The notes under the pieces: model-generated
What the model saw: only the letters and a program-made list of their open reading frames with translations
The model's database searches: none
What the model was told of the DNA's origin: nothing
In this document: positions 37,801-48,200 of the stretch, one piece after another
Layout of the letters: each line of letters opens with the position of its first letter
How positions within the stretch are numbered: position 1 is the stretch's first letter
Translations under genes and position numbers: made by a program
Source of the DNA: Pseudomonas sp. VD-NE ins
GTDB lineage: Bacteria > Pseudomonadota > Gammaproteobacteria > Pseudomonadales > Pseudomonadaceae
Assembly (NCBI RefSeq): GCF_031882575.1
Contig: NZ_CP134772.1
Coordinates: 2,747,001 to 2,811,000 of the forward strand
Length of the DNA: 64,000 nt
Reading direction: 5' to 3'

Positions 37801-40800
37801 TCAAGAACGGGGCTTTTTATCGGGCATTCAATGAACGCGGGGAAATGCTCAATTTTACCTCCGGCCCGGGCGACAACTTCTACCGCTCGCTCATGCATGC
37901 GCTGCCGGATGACGCACGTTCGGCGATCGGTTTGCCCGAAGTCAGTCGCAGCCGTGAACTACAAGCGAAAATCATCGAATACGCCCATATTCATCGTCGT
38001 GAGGCCGCACAACTGTTGGCGCCGCAACCCAAATGGTTCAAGCCTCCGGTACGAATCAGCGCGACACTGAAGGGCTATTACGCGAGCGGGCGTGGCACGA
38101 ACCTGCATGCTTCCATCGTAGCGAGCGTCACGGAGCTGTACCCAAACCCGCAACAGGCCGAGGCATTTCTACGTCAGCAGCGGGGTCAGACCGACAGACA
38201 GATTTTCACCGAACTGGGCAAGCGTCGGCAGGACTGGGAGGTGCTCAACGCCACACTGGAGCGATGGCAGGACAGCCCGACAAACAGCCAGGAAGGACAG
38301 CATCGCGGGCAACTTTCCCAAGCGCTCAGGGAGGCTTGGCGCAATGGCCCGCTGGCGGAGCACTACGCCGAGGCGACGCGGCTGTCGCTGGTTTGTGAGA
38401 CGCCTTTACCGGTGATCACCAGCCGTTTTCCCCATGTGCGCGAGCTTTCGGTGATGGGCAACGGCATCACCGACGCCAATGCTGATGCGCTCCTGGAACT
38501 GTTCCCCAATGTCACCTGGCTGACCCTGGGAGATCGGGGGCACAGCTACGGCCAACTGTCCGTCAGGCCTCAACCACTGACCTCATTGCCCGAGTCGGTC
38601 AGCCGGTTGTCCGGGCTGACCCATCTGCGGTTCTCGACCCATGCGCCTGCTCTGGCGGAGAGTTTTGCGCGCAGGCTCGGTGCGCTGACGTCTCTGCAGG
38701 CACTGCGCATCGACTATTCGGGATTCGACTCGACCACCCTGCATGCGCTGGACCTGTCGGGATTGAGTGGTTTGCGCACGCTGCGAATCAACGCTCCCTA
38801 CGCTATGCGGCAATGGCCGGCGTTCGTCGAGCGGCTTGGCCAGCTTGAACGTCTGGATTTGACACACACCTCGATAGACACATTGCCCGAATCCCTCTAC
38901 AGCGGACACGAACGGCTCTGGGCCGGGCTGTCGCTGGACTGGTCGAAACTGAACCGGGCGGCGTTCATGCGCACCTTCGAATACATCAAAAACGCCTCAG
39001 GCGCCTTCGGTCATCTGGTCGATCTGAATCAAATGGTGAGCGAGTATTGCCACGCAGAACTGGACTTCATGGCGCTGATACCGAACTTCAGCGATCCGCT
39101 GCCGCAGCGATTCAATGAGGTCTGGACAACGCCCGAAGCGAGACTGATGGCGATTGATCAGGTCAGGGCCGAACACGATGAAATCTTTGCCCAGTTCTAC
39201 GCCCCGTCCCAGCAGGGTGGACCGCGCAACCCCGCGCTCCGGTGGCAATGGGCGACGGGGCGCAGCGCCGGCATCTTGAGGGCCCTCAAGAACAACTGGA
39301 ATGGCGCGCTTCGTCAGCGTTACGGCGTGGCGGCAGACCTTTCCACGTTTGCCCTGCCTGAGTCGGGGCCCGACCTCGGAGGATCGGCATCGGTCGAGAA
39401 AATCCTTACGCTGCCGCCATTGCCGGCGGGCAGTTTTCCCCACGTTCACACGTTGCGTCTGAGCTTGCTGGATGTTCCCGCCGCACAGGCCCGCGGATTT
39501 ATCAGGGCTTTCAGCGGTGCCGAAGTCCTCGATATCAGCGGCAATGCGTTCTCCGAATTGCCGTTTGCCGTCGAGGAGCTGCCGGCGTTGACCGAACTCG
39601 ACGTGTCCAGTAATCAGCTCGTCGTCACACCGCCAGTGCAAGCGCAATTCAATGCGTTGCAGCGCATCGAGAAGCTCAATCTGGGGCAGAACCCGTTGCA
39701 CCATCTGGATGTCAGCGCGATGACCGGGCTGCAGGCGCTGAACCTCAGATCGACGCAGCTGCAATCCTGGCCCGCCGGAGCCGAAAGCCTGCCGCAGTTG
39801 TCCTGGCTCGACTTGCGTGACAATCAAATCGCCTCGCTCTCGGCCCAGGTACTGTCCGATCCCGATGCGCTGTTGAAAGTCAATCTGACAGGCAACGCTT
39901 TCAGCGCTGAAGGTGAGACCGCGCTGAACACGGCGTTGCGCCGCATCGAAGAAGTCAAAGGGCTGGGGCAAGGCACACTGGCGCGATTCGCCGCAGAGCC
40001 GGTGCCCGCGCAGTTTCCGCCGACGGAAACGGGGACGTCCCTGGCGCACCTGTTGCTACCCCTGCCTGAGCGGGGCGCCTTGATCCCGGACGAGGCGGGG
40101 AGACTGGCGCACTTGCAGCGACTGAACCCCAGCATGACCCCCGAACGCGCCCGGTTGGCATTGCGCAGGCTGCGTGCAGCGGGGCAAAGCGATGCGCAGA
40201 TAGACGCGCAACTAAGCCAATGGCATCAAACCAGTGAGGCACTGATTCGCCCGTTGAATGACTGGCTGTATACCCGGGAAGTACGCATTGGCAGGACGCA
40301 CATATCGGCGCAAAGTCGCTCGCTCGCAGCATTGCGTATCTGTGAAGCCTGGCTTGAGGGGCAGACGCGAGGCCCCGCTGGCGAAGGCCTGGAGCTCAGG
40401 TTGCAAGGGTTGCAGACCGGCGACCTGCCGCCCCTGAATGCGCCGCTGGCAAGGGTGACGACATTGAATCTGCGCGGTGTGCGAATGACCGCACAAGGCT
40501 CGAACGATTTTCTGCGGGCATTTCCCGATCTCAGTACATTGATCATCAGTGGCAATGACCTGACCAGCGTTCCAGGCGCGGTGCTGCACCTGCCTGAGCT
40601 GCAACAACTGGAAATGCAGCACTGCAACCTCTTCAGCGCCACGAGTGTTTACCCTTTGCTGGGCCGCAATCGTCTGCGCAGACTCGATCTGGGCTACAAC
40701 ACGCTGCAGTCCTTCAACCCGCCAGGCTTCGGCACTCTCGAAACCCTGGACCTGCGCTACAACGCATTGAACGATTGGCCCGCCGGCGTTTTGCAGAGCC

Positions 40801-42110
40801 GATACCTGCGCCGGCTCGACTTGCGCAGCAACAACATCACGCGACTTCCCGAGTCCCTTTTCGATGGCAATCACGCGCGGCTGGTTGCAGGCACTGATTT
40901 GTCCGCAAACCATGACCTGACACTCTCCGCACTGCAGCGGCTCAGGTACTACAGCCGCGTGCATGCGGCTTCTCACGTTATAGGCATCTCACGCGCAGAC
41001 ATTGACGAGATGATTCGCGCTCAGCTTTTTGGCGCCGACGTCAACCCTGTCGCCGAACAGGCCGGGGCAGTAAACGAAGGCGCCGCAGGCGGTGAAGGTG
41101 GCCATGCCACTGGGTTTGACCCCCATGCAGCCGTGCTGCCTGCCGAAAGCATTTTGGATCCGGCCAATGATGTCTCGCCGAGGGCATTGAATCCCTGGCT
41201 CGAAGGGGCTTCACCGGCATTGGCCGAAGCGCGAAGAGTGCGCTGGACGCAATTGGCGCACGAGCCGGACCATGAACGGTTTTTCCAGTTGATTCGACTG
41301 TTGCGCGATACCCGCGATTACCGACTGGCGCAGGCCGATCTGACGCGCAGGGTTTGGGGTGTCATGGATGCCGCGAGCGAAAACACCGAACTGCGGGAGT
41401 TGCTGTTCCAGAACGCTGAAACCCACGGCACCTGCACTGATGGACGCATTCTGACGTTCAGTGAACTCGAAGTTCATGTGGTGGTGTATCAGGCCCTGCG
41501 CGATATTCCACCGAATCGAGTGTTGGTCAGGGGACGGGCGTTGTTGAGGTTGTCCCGACAGTTGTTTCGTCTGGAACGGGTAGAGATTCTCGCCGAAGCC
41601 GCAGGGCAGGGCCATGATCGCGCGGAAATACGCTTGCGTTACCGGATCGGTCTGACCAGTGGCTGGGGCGATGGTCTGGATCTGCCCGGCCAACCGGCGT
41701 ACATGCTTTACGGCACGCCGATCAGTGATGACATGCTGGCGCAAGCCCGGGCGTCGATTCTGGAGGCGGAGCAAACCGACGCACTGCTGGTGAGCATGGC
41801 GTCGCGCGACTACTGGAACGAATATCTGCAAACGCGTCACCCGCAAGACATGAACGCGATCAGCACCGCCGTCAGCGAGCAACGCCATCAACGTTTGAGC
41901 GAACTTGAGGATCTTCGGTCAGCCGGGGAAATCGATACCGATCAATACAATCTGGAGCTGATTGAAGTGAGCAAGGCGATTGATACCCAGCGCGTGCAGA
42001 AGGTGGTCGAGTTGACTCGTCGAGAGATCAACGATCTGCGCAGCCTGGCCGATGAGTCGGAACGTCCGGGCACTCTTCCACCCATGCCCGGGCCTTCCCG
42101 GCGCCCGTAA
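34872..42110 (+). CDS. Giant DUF6543-LRR-NEL E3 ubiquitin ligase-like protein 2
   Basis: This 2412-codon ORF (2411-2412 residues) encodes an effector-like protein. The DUF6543 N-terminal region starts EASVPQWLIDASG. The hydrophobic hairpin MVSMFVPVLGEVMMVIMAGQ lies near 480. Three helical-cap plus LRR modules follow (LRRs at about 1184-1343, 1519-1676 and 1863-2016), then a NEL domain from about 2106. The NEL catalytic motif is intact: AETHGTCTDGR with Cys2188 and Asp2190. NEL ligases are delivered into eukaryotic cells, where the LRRs bind targets. It is preceded by an AGGAG in a hairpin. It is a collinear tandem paralog of the next gene, 165 bp away. No secretion signal, chaperone or immunity gene is visible. 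Confidence 0.88.
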   Translation: MSPNSLTSQVDAPSKPLATDSLHAQFLEASVPQWLIDASGPRKAAIKRAGTARPGWYTNASVQQRQHLDARFKDSVTAQIQLDKTMSTFKDIDAFARPLLIEALKSRHQVDVDVDKTFICLKRPLSMGVLAVEIGSFEVLKLPMLQAALHNFESRECEYGAFHRSSGFIVETATPGTYTSVPVNVSVRGFLSLCRDLDIGAQYQAYLKSFFRPEDTATETTLREHFIASQKAALRAAAERALLAKDIEPEDHAMILSVIKGEKRPRVGGKPVWFRDLGLMRERLVGCVVFTIAEKRRSFEAVILYVPNDPEHPLKRYTGKQVNDTFKRLFTARDARQAQSAEPTPYQRFFSQFMPYDKRPYYFSQFVKEADDSPADVLWSPWRRIVEVITPAFPFIEIRELPPKRTKMQPDPDPYLGASLMLHEGNDPWADNTDLWVYLYEQHRDRVLADARSHAVPTADVNIKTRDAKLAALLQVGLLALNMVSMFVPVLGEVMMVIMAGQLLYETFEGVKEWSEGDKHAARAHLVDVAENLALIGAMAGAGAGFNRLAAVKPEPVIENLHPVTLPNGETRLWNADLRGYEQPVTLSESTGPNALGQHQVDGKTCIRLGGKVYEQILDPATSQWRLRHPTDPDAYQPVLEHNGQGAWRHTLERPMSWDTLTLLRRMGHTIDGLSDETLLMLAEISDLSDSTLRKMHMDHLPPPPEWRDALRLFKADAAAGQVIEQLRGTARIDERYLFALALITDMPRWPRGRVLEVFEGVELSGPSIQYGAGKQLPGTLTRPVIQLNRAQVLNGEMPARILAALDEIEINYLLGRDAARTASARTDAFRQQLADFADTRQPEIFASLYAGTELANARVRILQGECPGLSDAAAQDVLDHATAAELARLDHTRRSPLKMLEEARWHARQGRQTRAFAGLRSANLATADSRRLALHALQQLPGWPSTLRLEVREGSIRGALLDSIGEHTAPEKSYLVKNGAFYRAFNERGEMLNFTSGPGDNFYRSLMHALPDDARSAIGLPEVSRSRELQAKIIEYAHIHRREAAQLLAPQPKWFKPPVRISATLKGYYASGRGTNLHASIVASVTELYPNPQQAEAFLRQQRGQTDRQIFTELGKRRQDWEVLNATLERWQDSPTNSQEGQHRGQLSQALREAWRNGPLAEHYAEATRLSLVCETPLPVITSRFPHVRELSVMGNGITDANADALLELFPNVTWLTLGDRGHSYGQLSVRPQPLTSLPESVSRLSGLTHLRFSTHAPALAESFARRLGALTSLQALRIDYSGFDSTTLHALDLSGLSGLRTLRINAPYAMRQWPAFVERLGQLERLDLTHTSIDTLPESLYSGHERLWAGLSLDWSKLNRAAFMRTFEYIKNASGAFGHLVDLNQMVSEYCHAELDFMALIPNFSDPLPQRFNEVWTTPEARLMAIDQVRAEHDEIFAQFYAPSQQGGPRNPALRWQWATGRSAGILRALKNNWNGALRQRYGVAADLSTFALPESGPDLGGSASVEKILTLPPLPAGSFPHVHTLRLSLLDVPAAQARGFIRAFSGAEVLDISGNAFSELPFAVEELPALTELDVSSNQLVVTPPVQAQFNALQRIEKLNLGQNPLHHLDVSAMTGLQALNLRSTQLQSWPAGAESLPQLSWLDLRDNQIASLSAQVLSDPDALLKVNLTGNAFSAEGETALNTALRRIEEVKGLGQGTLARFAAEPVPAQFPPTETGTSLAHLLLPLPERGALIPDEAGRLAHLQRLNPSMTPERARLALRRLRAAGQSDAQIDAQLSQWHQTSEALIRPLNDWLYTREVRIGRTHISAQSRSLAALRICEAWLEGQTRGPAGEGLELRLQGLQTGDLPPLNAPLARVTTLNLRGVRMTAQGSNDFLRAFPDLSTLIISGNDLTSVPGAVLHLPELQQLEMQHCNLFSATSVYPLLGRNRLRRLDLGYNTLQSFNPPGFGTLETLDLRYNALNDWPAGVLQSRYLRRLDLRSNNITRLPESLFDGNHARLVAGTDLSANHDLTLSALQRLRYYSRVHAASHVIGISRADIDEMIRAQLFGADVNPVAEQAGAVNEGAAGGEGGHATGFDPHAAVLPAESILDPANDVSPRALNPWLEGASPALAEARRVRWTQLAHEPDHERFFQLIRLLRDTRDYRLAQADLTRRVWGVMDAASENTELRELLFQNAETHGTCTDGRILTFSELEVHVVVYQALRDIPPNRVLVRGRALLRLSRQLFRLERVEILAEAAGQGHDRAEIRLRYRIGLTSGWGDGLDLPGQPAYMLYGTPISDDMLAQARASILEAEQTDALLVSMASRDYWNEYLQTRHPQDMNAISTAVSEQRHQRLSELEDLRSAGEIDTDQYNLELIEVSKAIDTQRVQKVVELTRREINDLRSLADESERPGTLPPMPGPSRRP

Positions 42111-42250
42111 CCGCGTTTTAGCAGCGGGCAGCGTAACCCGGCCGCGCTGCCGCGTTGGCAGGTCAGCTGCAACTTACACACGCCGTTACCAACTGCGGGT
42201 CGGGCGATACAGGGATACCGCAGTCGGGATGCTCCTGAGTGGTCTGCTTT

Positions 42251-42273
42251 TCACTCCATCAACCAAGGAGTGA
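42251..42273 (+). promoter_or_regulatory. RBS-masking hairpin before NEL protein 3
   Basis: TCACTCC (42251-42257) pairs perfectly with GGAGTGA (42267-42273) around a 9-base loop. The right arm holds the ribosome binding site, two bases before the ATG at 42276. Compared with the hairpin at 34848-34868, one G-C pair is replaced by A-T with both arms changed. Confidence 0.6.
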
Positions 42274-42275
42274 TC

Positions 42276-45200
42276 ATGATCGCTATCCCACCCGACCCGG
42301 TATCGGCGCAGCCTGTTTCGCCGACTCCGCCCGCAAACGAAAACCGGCCCGTGAAGCTCGCTGCGACGCGCAGCCTTCACGGCGTCTTCCTCGAAAAAAA
42401 CGCACCACAATGGTTGACCGACGCAACGACGCAACGGCGCGATGCGCTCAAGAACGTCTCGACGGTGCTGCCGTCCTGGTATCAAGACGCCACGCCCGCT
42501 CAGCGCACGGCGTTGAGTGACAGCTTCAAGGCCAGTGTCGATGCGCAGAACCGCCTGGACAAGCGCATGTCGACGTTCGAGCCGGTTGAAGCGTTTGCCA
42601 AACCCCTGCTGATCAAGGCCTTGAAAGACCAGTACCAGGTGCAAGTGGATGTCGAAAAGACACTGTTGTGCCTTAAACGTCCGGTAGAAATGGGCGTTCT
42701 GAAGATTGAACTGGCATCGTTCGAGCTCTTCAAACTTTCGCTGCTGGACGCCGCGCTGCATAACTTTGAAGCCTACGAATGCGCGGCAGACGCGTTTCAC
42801 AGCACCTCCGGTTTCGTTGTCGCGACGACCACGCCGGACACCTACGAGTCCGTGAGCCCCGGCTTGACCGTCAGCCAGTTTCTGGGCTTGTGCCGCCGCC
42901 TGGATATCGGCAAGCAATACCAGACCTATCTGCAGGGCTTCTTTCATCCGACGGACGCGGCGGCTGAAGCCGAACTGCGCGAGCGATTCATCAGCAGCCA
43001 GAAGGCGACCCTGCGCGCCGCGGCCGAACAGGCATTGTTGCAGAAGGACATCGAACCGGCGGATCACGCCATGATTGTGTCGGTGATCGATGGTCAGATG
43101 CATCCGTGGATTGGCGAAAAACCGGTCTGGTTTGCCGATCTGGGGGTGATGAAAAAAAGAATGACCGGCTGTGTGGTTTTCGATATTTGCGAAAAATACC
43201 GCTACAGCGATGAGGTGATCGTGTACATCCCGCACGATCCGGAGCATCCGCTAAAGCGCTACAGCAGTGCGCAAATGCGCGACGAGTTCAAGCGCTTGCT
43301 CACAGCGCGCGATGCTGCACAGGCTTCGAGTGCGCAGCCGACGTCCTACCAGCGCTTCCTCAGTCAGTTCCTGCCCTATGACCAGCGCCCATACTATTTC
43401 AGTCAGTTCACGAAGAAGGCCGACGATTCTCCGAACGATGCCTGGCGCCTGAAGCGCAATCCATGGCTGGCATTTATTGAATCGATCACCCCCGGTTCGG
43501 TGTTTACCCGAATCCGGGAGCTGCCGCCGGAGCGCAATGTCAAGCTTGTGCCTGAGCCTGATCCGTACATCGCCGCGTCGACGGTAAGTCGCGAGGGGCG
43601 GGGTATCTGGGCGCCCAACGAGGATCTTTGGGAGTACCTGTATAAACAGAACTGCAAGAAGGTCCTGGCCGACGCCCGAAGTCACGCCGTGCCGACGGCT
43701 GACGTCGATGTGAAAGCGCGTGAGGCCAAGCTGGCGCACTTGATGCAAATCGGCATGCTGGGATTGAACATGGTGTCGATGTTCGTGCCGGTGTTGGGCG
43801 AAGTCATGATGGTGGTGATGGCCGGGCAATTGTTGTACGAGACCCTGGAGGGCGCGATCGAGTGGAGTGAAGGCGATCGCAGGGCGGCCAAGGATCATCT
43901 GATCGACGTCGCCGAGAACCTGGCCCAGATCGTGGTGATGGCGGGGGTGGGCGTGGGTGTGCGCAAATTCTCGGCCGCCAGTCCGGTTCCGGTCATCGAA
44001 CAGCTCAGCCCGGTGAAGCTGCCCAATGGCCAGACGCGACTGTGGAAGCCCGATCTCGGCGCGTATGAATCCACGGTGACGCTGGAGGCCAGCCCTGGCC
44101 CGAACATGCAGGGCCAGTACGTGATCGACGGCAAAACCTTTATTCGTCAGGACGGTAAGGTTTACGAGCAGTTTTACGACGAGTCGATCAGCAAGTGGCG
44201 CATCAGGCATCCCACGGACGCCAGCGCCTATCAGCCTGTGCTCGAAAGCAATGGCCGGGGGGCCTGGCGTCATTCACTGGAACGGCCTCTGGCGTGGGAT
44301 CGCCTCACCCTGTTACGGCGCATGGGGCATGTCACCGACGTATTTTCCGACGCCGAACTGATCAAGGCTGGCGATATCAGCGGCGTCAGTGACAATGCGC
44401 TGCGCAAGATGCATCTGGATAACGCAGTGCCACCGCCAGAGCTGACTCAGGCCATGCAACTGTTCAAGGCTGATGCGGATACGGCGCGCGTCATGGAGCA
44501 GTTGCAGGGGACGCAACCGATCGACGAAATGTACTTTTATGCGTTACCGCTGGTGACTGAAATGCCGCGCTGGCCGGCGAACCGGGTGCTGGAGGTCTTC
44601 GAAGGGCCGCAAATGTCCGGTAAATCCGTCAAGTACGGATCCGAGCGCCGGGTTCGGGGTGTGAGCGTCAAGGCGCCGATCCAGGTCACCCGGCCCGAGA
44701 TCCTGAGCGGGGATATGCCAGCGCGAATTCTGGCGCAGCTCGACGAGTCCGAAATCACCCGACTGCTAGGCGGGGAAGGCGCGCGCGTGCATGACGCGAG
44801 GCCGGCAGAATTTGGCAAGCAAATGGCCGCTCACGCGCAAACCCGTCAACCAGCGATTCACGACAGTATTTACAAGGGCACTGAGCCCGTCGACGCCAGG
44901 GTCACGCTCTTGCAGAACGCCTGCCCGGGGCTCAGCGACGCGGCTGCGCAAGAGATCCTTGTACACAGTCACACCGATGATCTTGCGCGGCTGGGCTCTC
45001 CCCATCGAGTCCCGTTACGGATGCTGGAGGACGCTCGTTGGTACGCGCGGCGAAGTCGGCAAGTCACGGCCTATGCCGGCTTGCGCAGCGAAAACATCGC
45101 CTCGGCGGACAGCCGCCACCTGGCGCTGCACACCCTGGAACGTCTGCCGGGCTGGCCAGACACCGTGCGGCTGGAAGTCCGCGAAGGCAAGGACAGTGGC

Positions 45201-48200
45201 ACGTTGCTCGACAGCATTGGCAGCGAGACGGCCCGCGAAAAAAAATACCTGATCAAAAAGGGCCCGCAATTCCAGGCATTCAATGATCGCGGTGAGGAAC
45301 TCAATAGCCTGCCTCGAAGCGCAGGCAACTTTTACGCATCGATCATGCACGCCTTGCCCGATGATGCGCGCCGTAGCCTGGGCATGCCCGAGGTCAGTCA
45401 GTGGCCCGAACTGCAAAAAAAGATCATCGAATACGCCGATCAGCATTACAGCACCACGCTGGCCTTCCTGGAGCCGCAGGGCAAGTGGTTCAAGGCGCCT
45501 GTGCGGGTCAGCGAAACCTTGACCGGTTACGCGGCCAGTGGAAGGGGGCCCAGGCTCAATCCGGCGCTGAGTGCACGGGCGCGCGATATCTATCCCGATC
45601 TCACCGAAAGACAGGCTGACGACTTCATTCTGCAGCGAGTGCGGGCAGGCGATACCGAAAGTCAGATCGCTGAGATGTTGCAGAACCGCTCGGATGAATG
45701 GAACAACCTTGAGACGACACTTGATCAATGGGTGGAGCATTCGACGGCTGCGCGTGGCGAGCAGGGCCACCGGTTGCGGACTGCGCAAGCGCTGAAGGCG
45801 TGCTGGCGCAAGGCACCGTTAGCCGCCGAGATGCCCGGGGCAGACCAGCTCGCGTTCATCACCTACGATCCTTTGCCGGCACTTGCGGCGGATTTTACCC
45901 ATGTGCGCAAACTGACCATTGGTGGCAACGGTATGACCGACGGCAATGCCGAAGCGTTTCTGGCTCTGCTGCCCAATGTCGAGAAATTGTCGCTGGGGCA
46001 GCGGAGCAATCACTATGGCATCTATGCGCTGCAACAAATGGCATTGACCACCTTGCCCGAGGCGGTGACCAGAATGGCCTCGCTGAAAAGTCTGAAGTTC
46101 AGAACAGCGGCGTTTGCATTAGCGATCTCTTTTCCAGCCAGATTGCGAGCATTGACCGGGCTTGAAGAGCTTCACCTCAACTACGCGGGATTGTTCACTC
46201 CCGCCCCGGTGCTTGAGCTGGCACCACTCACACACCTGGAAAAAATCAAGATCGAAGGCTTGAGCCTGGTGCAGTGGCCTGCCTATGTGCAAGGGCTTCC
46301 TGCACTGCAGCGTCTGGACCTGTCGCGCACCGCCATCAATTCCATTCCTGACTCGCTCTACACCGGACATGAACGACTCTGGGCGGGGCTATCGCTGGAC
46401 TGGTCGAGGTTTTCCCATGAGGCGTTCAAGCCCGCTTATGAGTACGTCAAAAAGTACATGGGGGAACTCGGACATCTGGTTGATCTCGACTTGATGGTTC
46501 GCCGCTACTGTGCCGGCGAGCTGGAGTTTCTCACGGGGGAGGCCGGGCATATCAATCCGTTGCCTGCGCGCATCATGAACCTGTGGAACACCCCCGAAAC
46601 CAGACTCAACGCCGTCGAGGCTTTACGTGCAGAGCACGCCGGGATCTTCCGGCAGTTTTATCTCCCCACGGCGTCCGATGGACTGAGAACGACCATGCTA
46701 TTGCCGCGCTGGCAGACGCAACCCAATGCCCGGGTGCTGCGCGCACTCGAAAAAAACTGGCGTGCTGCCATACGCAAGCGCTATAGCCTGGACTCCAATG
46801 TGCAACCGCCTGGCCCACTGGAGCGGGAACTCCCCGTGAACCGCGACGATGCCGGCGTATTCGAGTTGTATGACTCGACCTGGACGCAGAACGAAATCAC
46901 CGTCAGCGAGCTACCCCGGTTACCGGCCGGCACATTTTCCCACGTGCGGACCGTGCGCCTTGACCGCATGGTTGCGCCGGTCGAGCAGGTTCGCGATTTT
47001 CTCATGGCCTTCAGTGGCGTGCGTAACCTGGAAATCACGTCGAGCGTCTTGACCGAGGTGCCGTTCAGGCCGGGCGACCTGGCGCAACTGACGCGACTGG
47101 ACCTCTCCTTTAACCAGATCGAATCCACCCCGGCGCTGCAGAGCCGGATCAATGGTCTGATAAACCTTGAACATCTGAGCATGCGCCTCAATCGGCTGAC
47201 CGAACTGGATGTGTCGGGCCTGACCCGCCTCAAGACATTGAACCTCAGCTCGAATGCACTCGGTGCGTGGCCAAGGGGTGCTGAAAACCTTCCACAATTG
47301 AAATGGCTGGACCTGCGCTACAACAACATCGCTGCACTGCCGAAATCCGTGCTCGGCCACGCAGACATGCTGCTGCGCACCAGCCTGATGACCAACAATC
47401 CTTTCAGTGTCGAAGGGGCGGCGGCCTTGACGGCGGCGCAAGGGCGTATCGAAAGCGCCAGAGGTCTGCCCATCGGTGCCTTGGGGCAATTTGACTTGCA
47501 ACCTGTACCGCTGCTGATGCCTCCGGGCGAGATGCCGGCCGAGACAGCGTTTTCTCTCGTTGAACGCCTGTTGCCGCCGCTTCTCGAGACCACCGTGGTT
47601 GAAGGTCCCGCAGGTTTTGCACAGCGGGTGCAGGATCTGAACCCGATCCTTTCGCCGGAAGAGGCGCAGCAATGCGTGGCCCGATTACGTCTGGAGGGGC
47701 TGACTGACGCAGGGATCGATGCCCGGTTACGCGAATGGCAAGAAACCGCCGTATCACTGACCCGCGAATTGAATGGCTGGATCTTTGCCCGCGAGGCCAA
47801 TGTCTACGGCAGTCTGGTCTCGGCGTACAGTCGAGAAATGGCTGCGCTGAAAATCCGTGAATGCTGGCAGGATGGCGTGACCGGTCATGTCGATGGCGCA
47901 GGGCAGACCCTGAATCTTACCGGGGTGCACACAGGTGATTTACCGCCACTGTCGACAGTGCTTTCCCATGTCCGCACGCTCAATCTGACCGGTACCCGAT
48001 TCACGCTGCAAAGTTTCAGCGGGTTTTGCCAGGCTTTTCCTGAGGTGACCACGCTGACGCTCAATGGCAATGCGCTGGAGGTGCTGCCGGGGGGCGTCGG
48101 CAACCTGAGCCAGTTGTCGCGGCTGGAGTTGAGCGGCAATCGCTTTGGGGATGCGCAAAGTGTTTATTCCCAGGTCGGAGGGGATCGCCTGCGATGGCTG

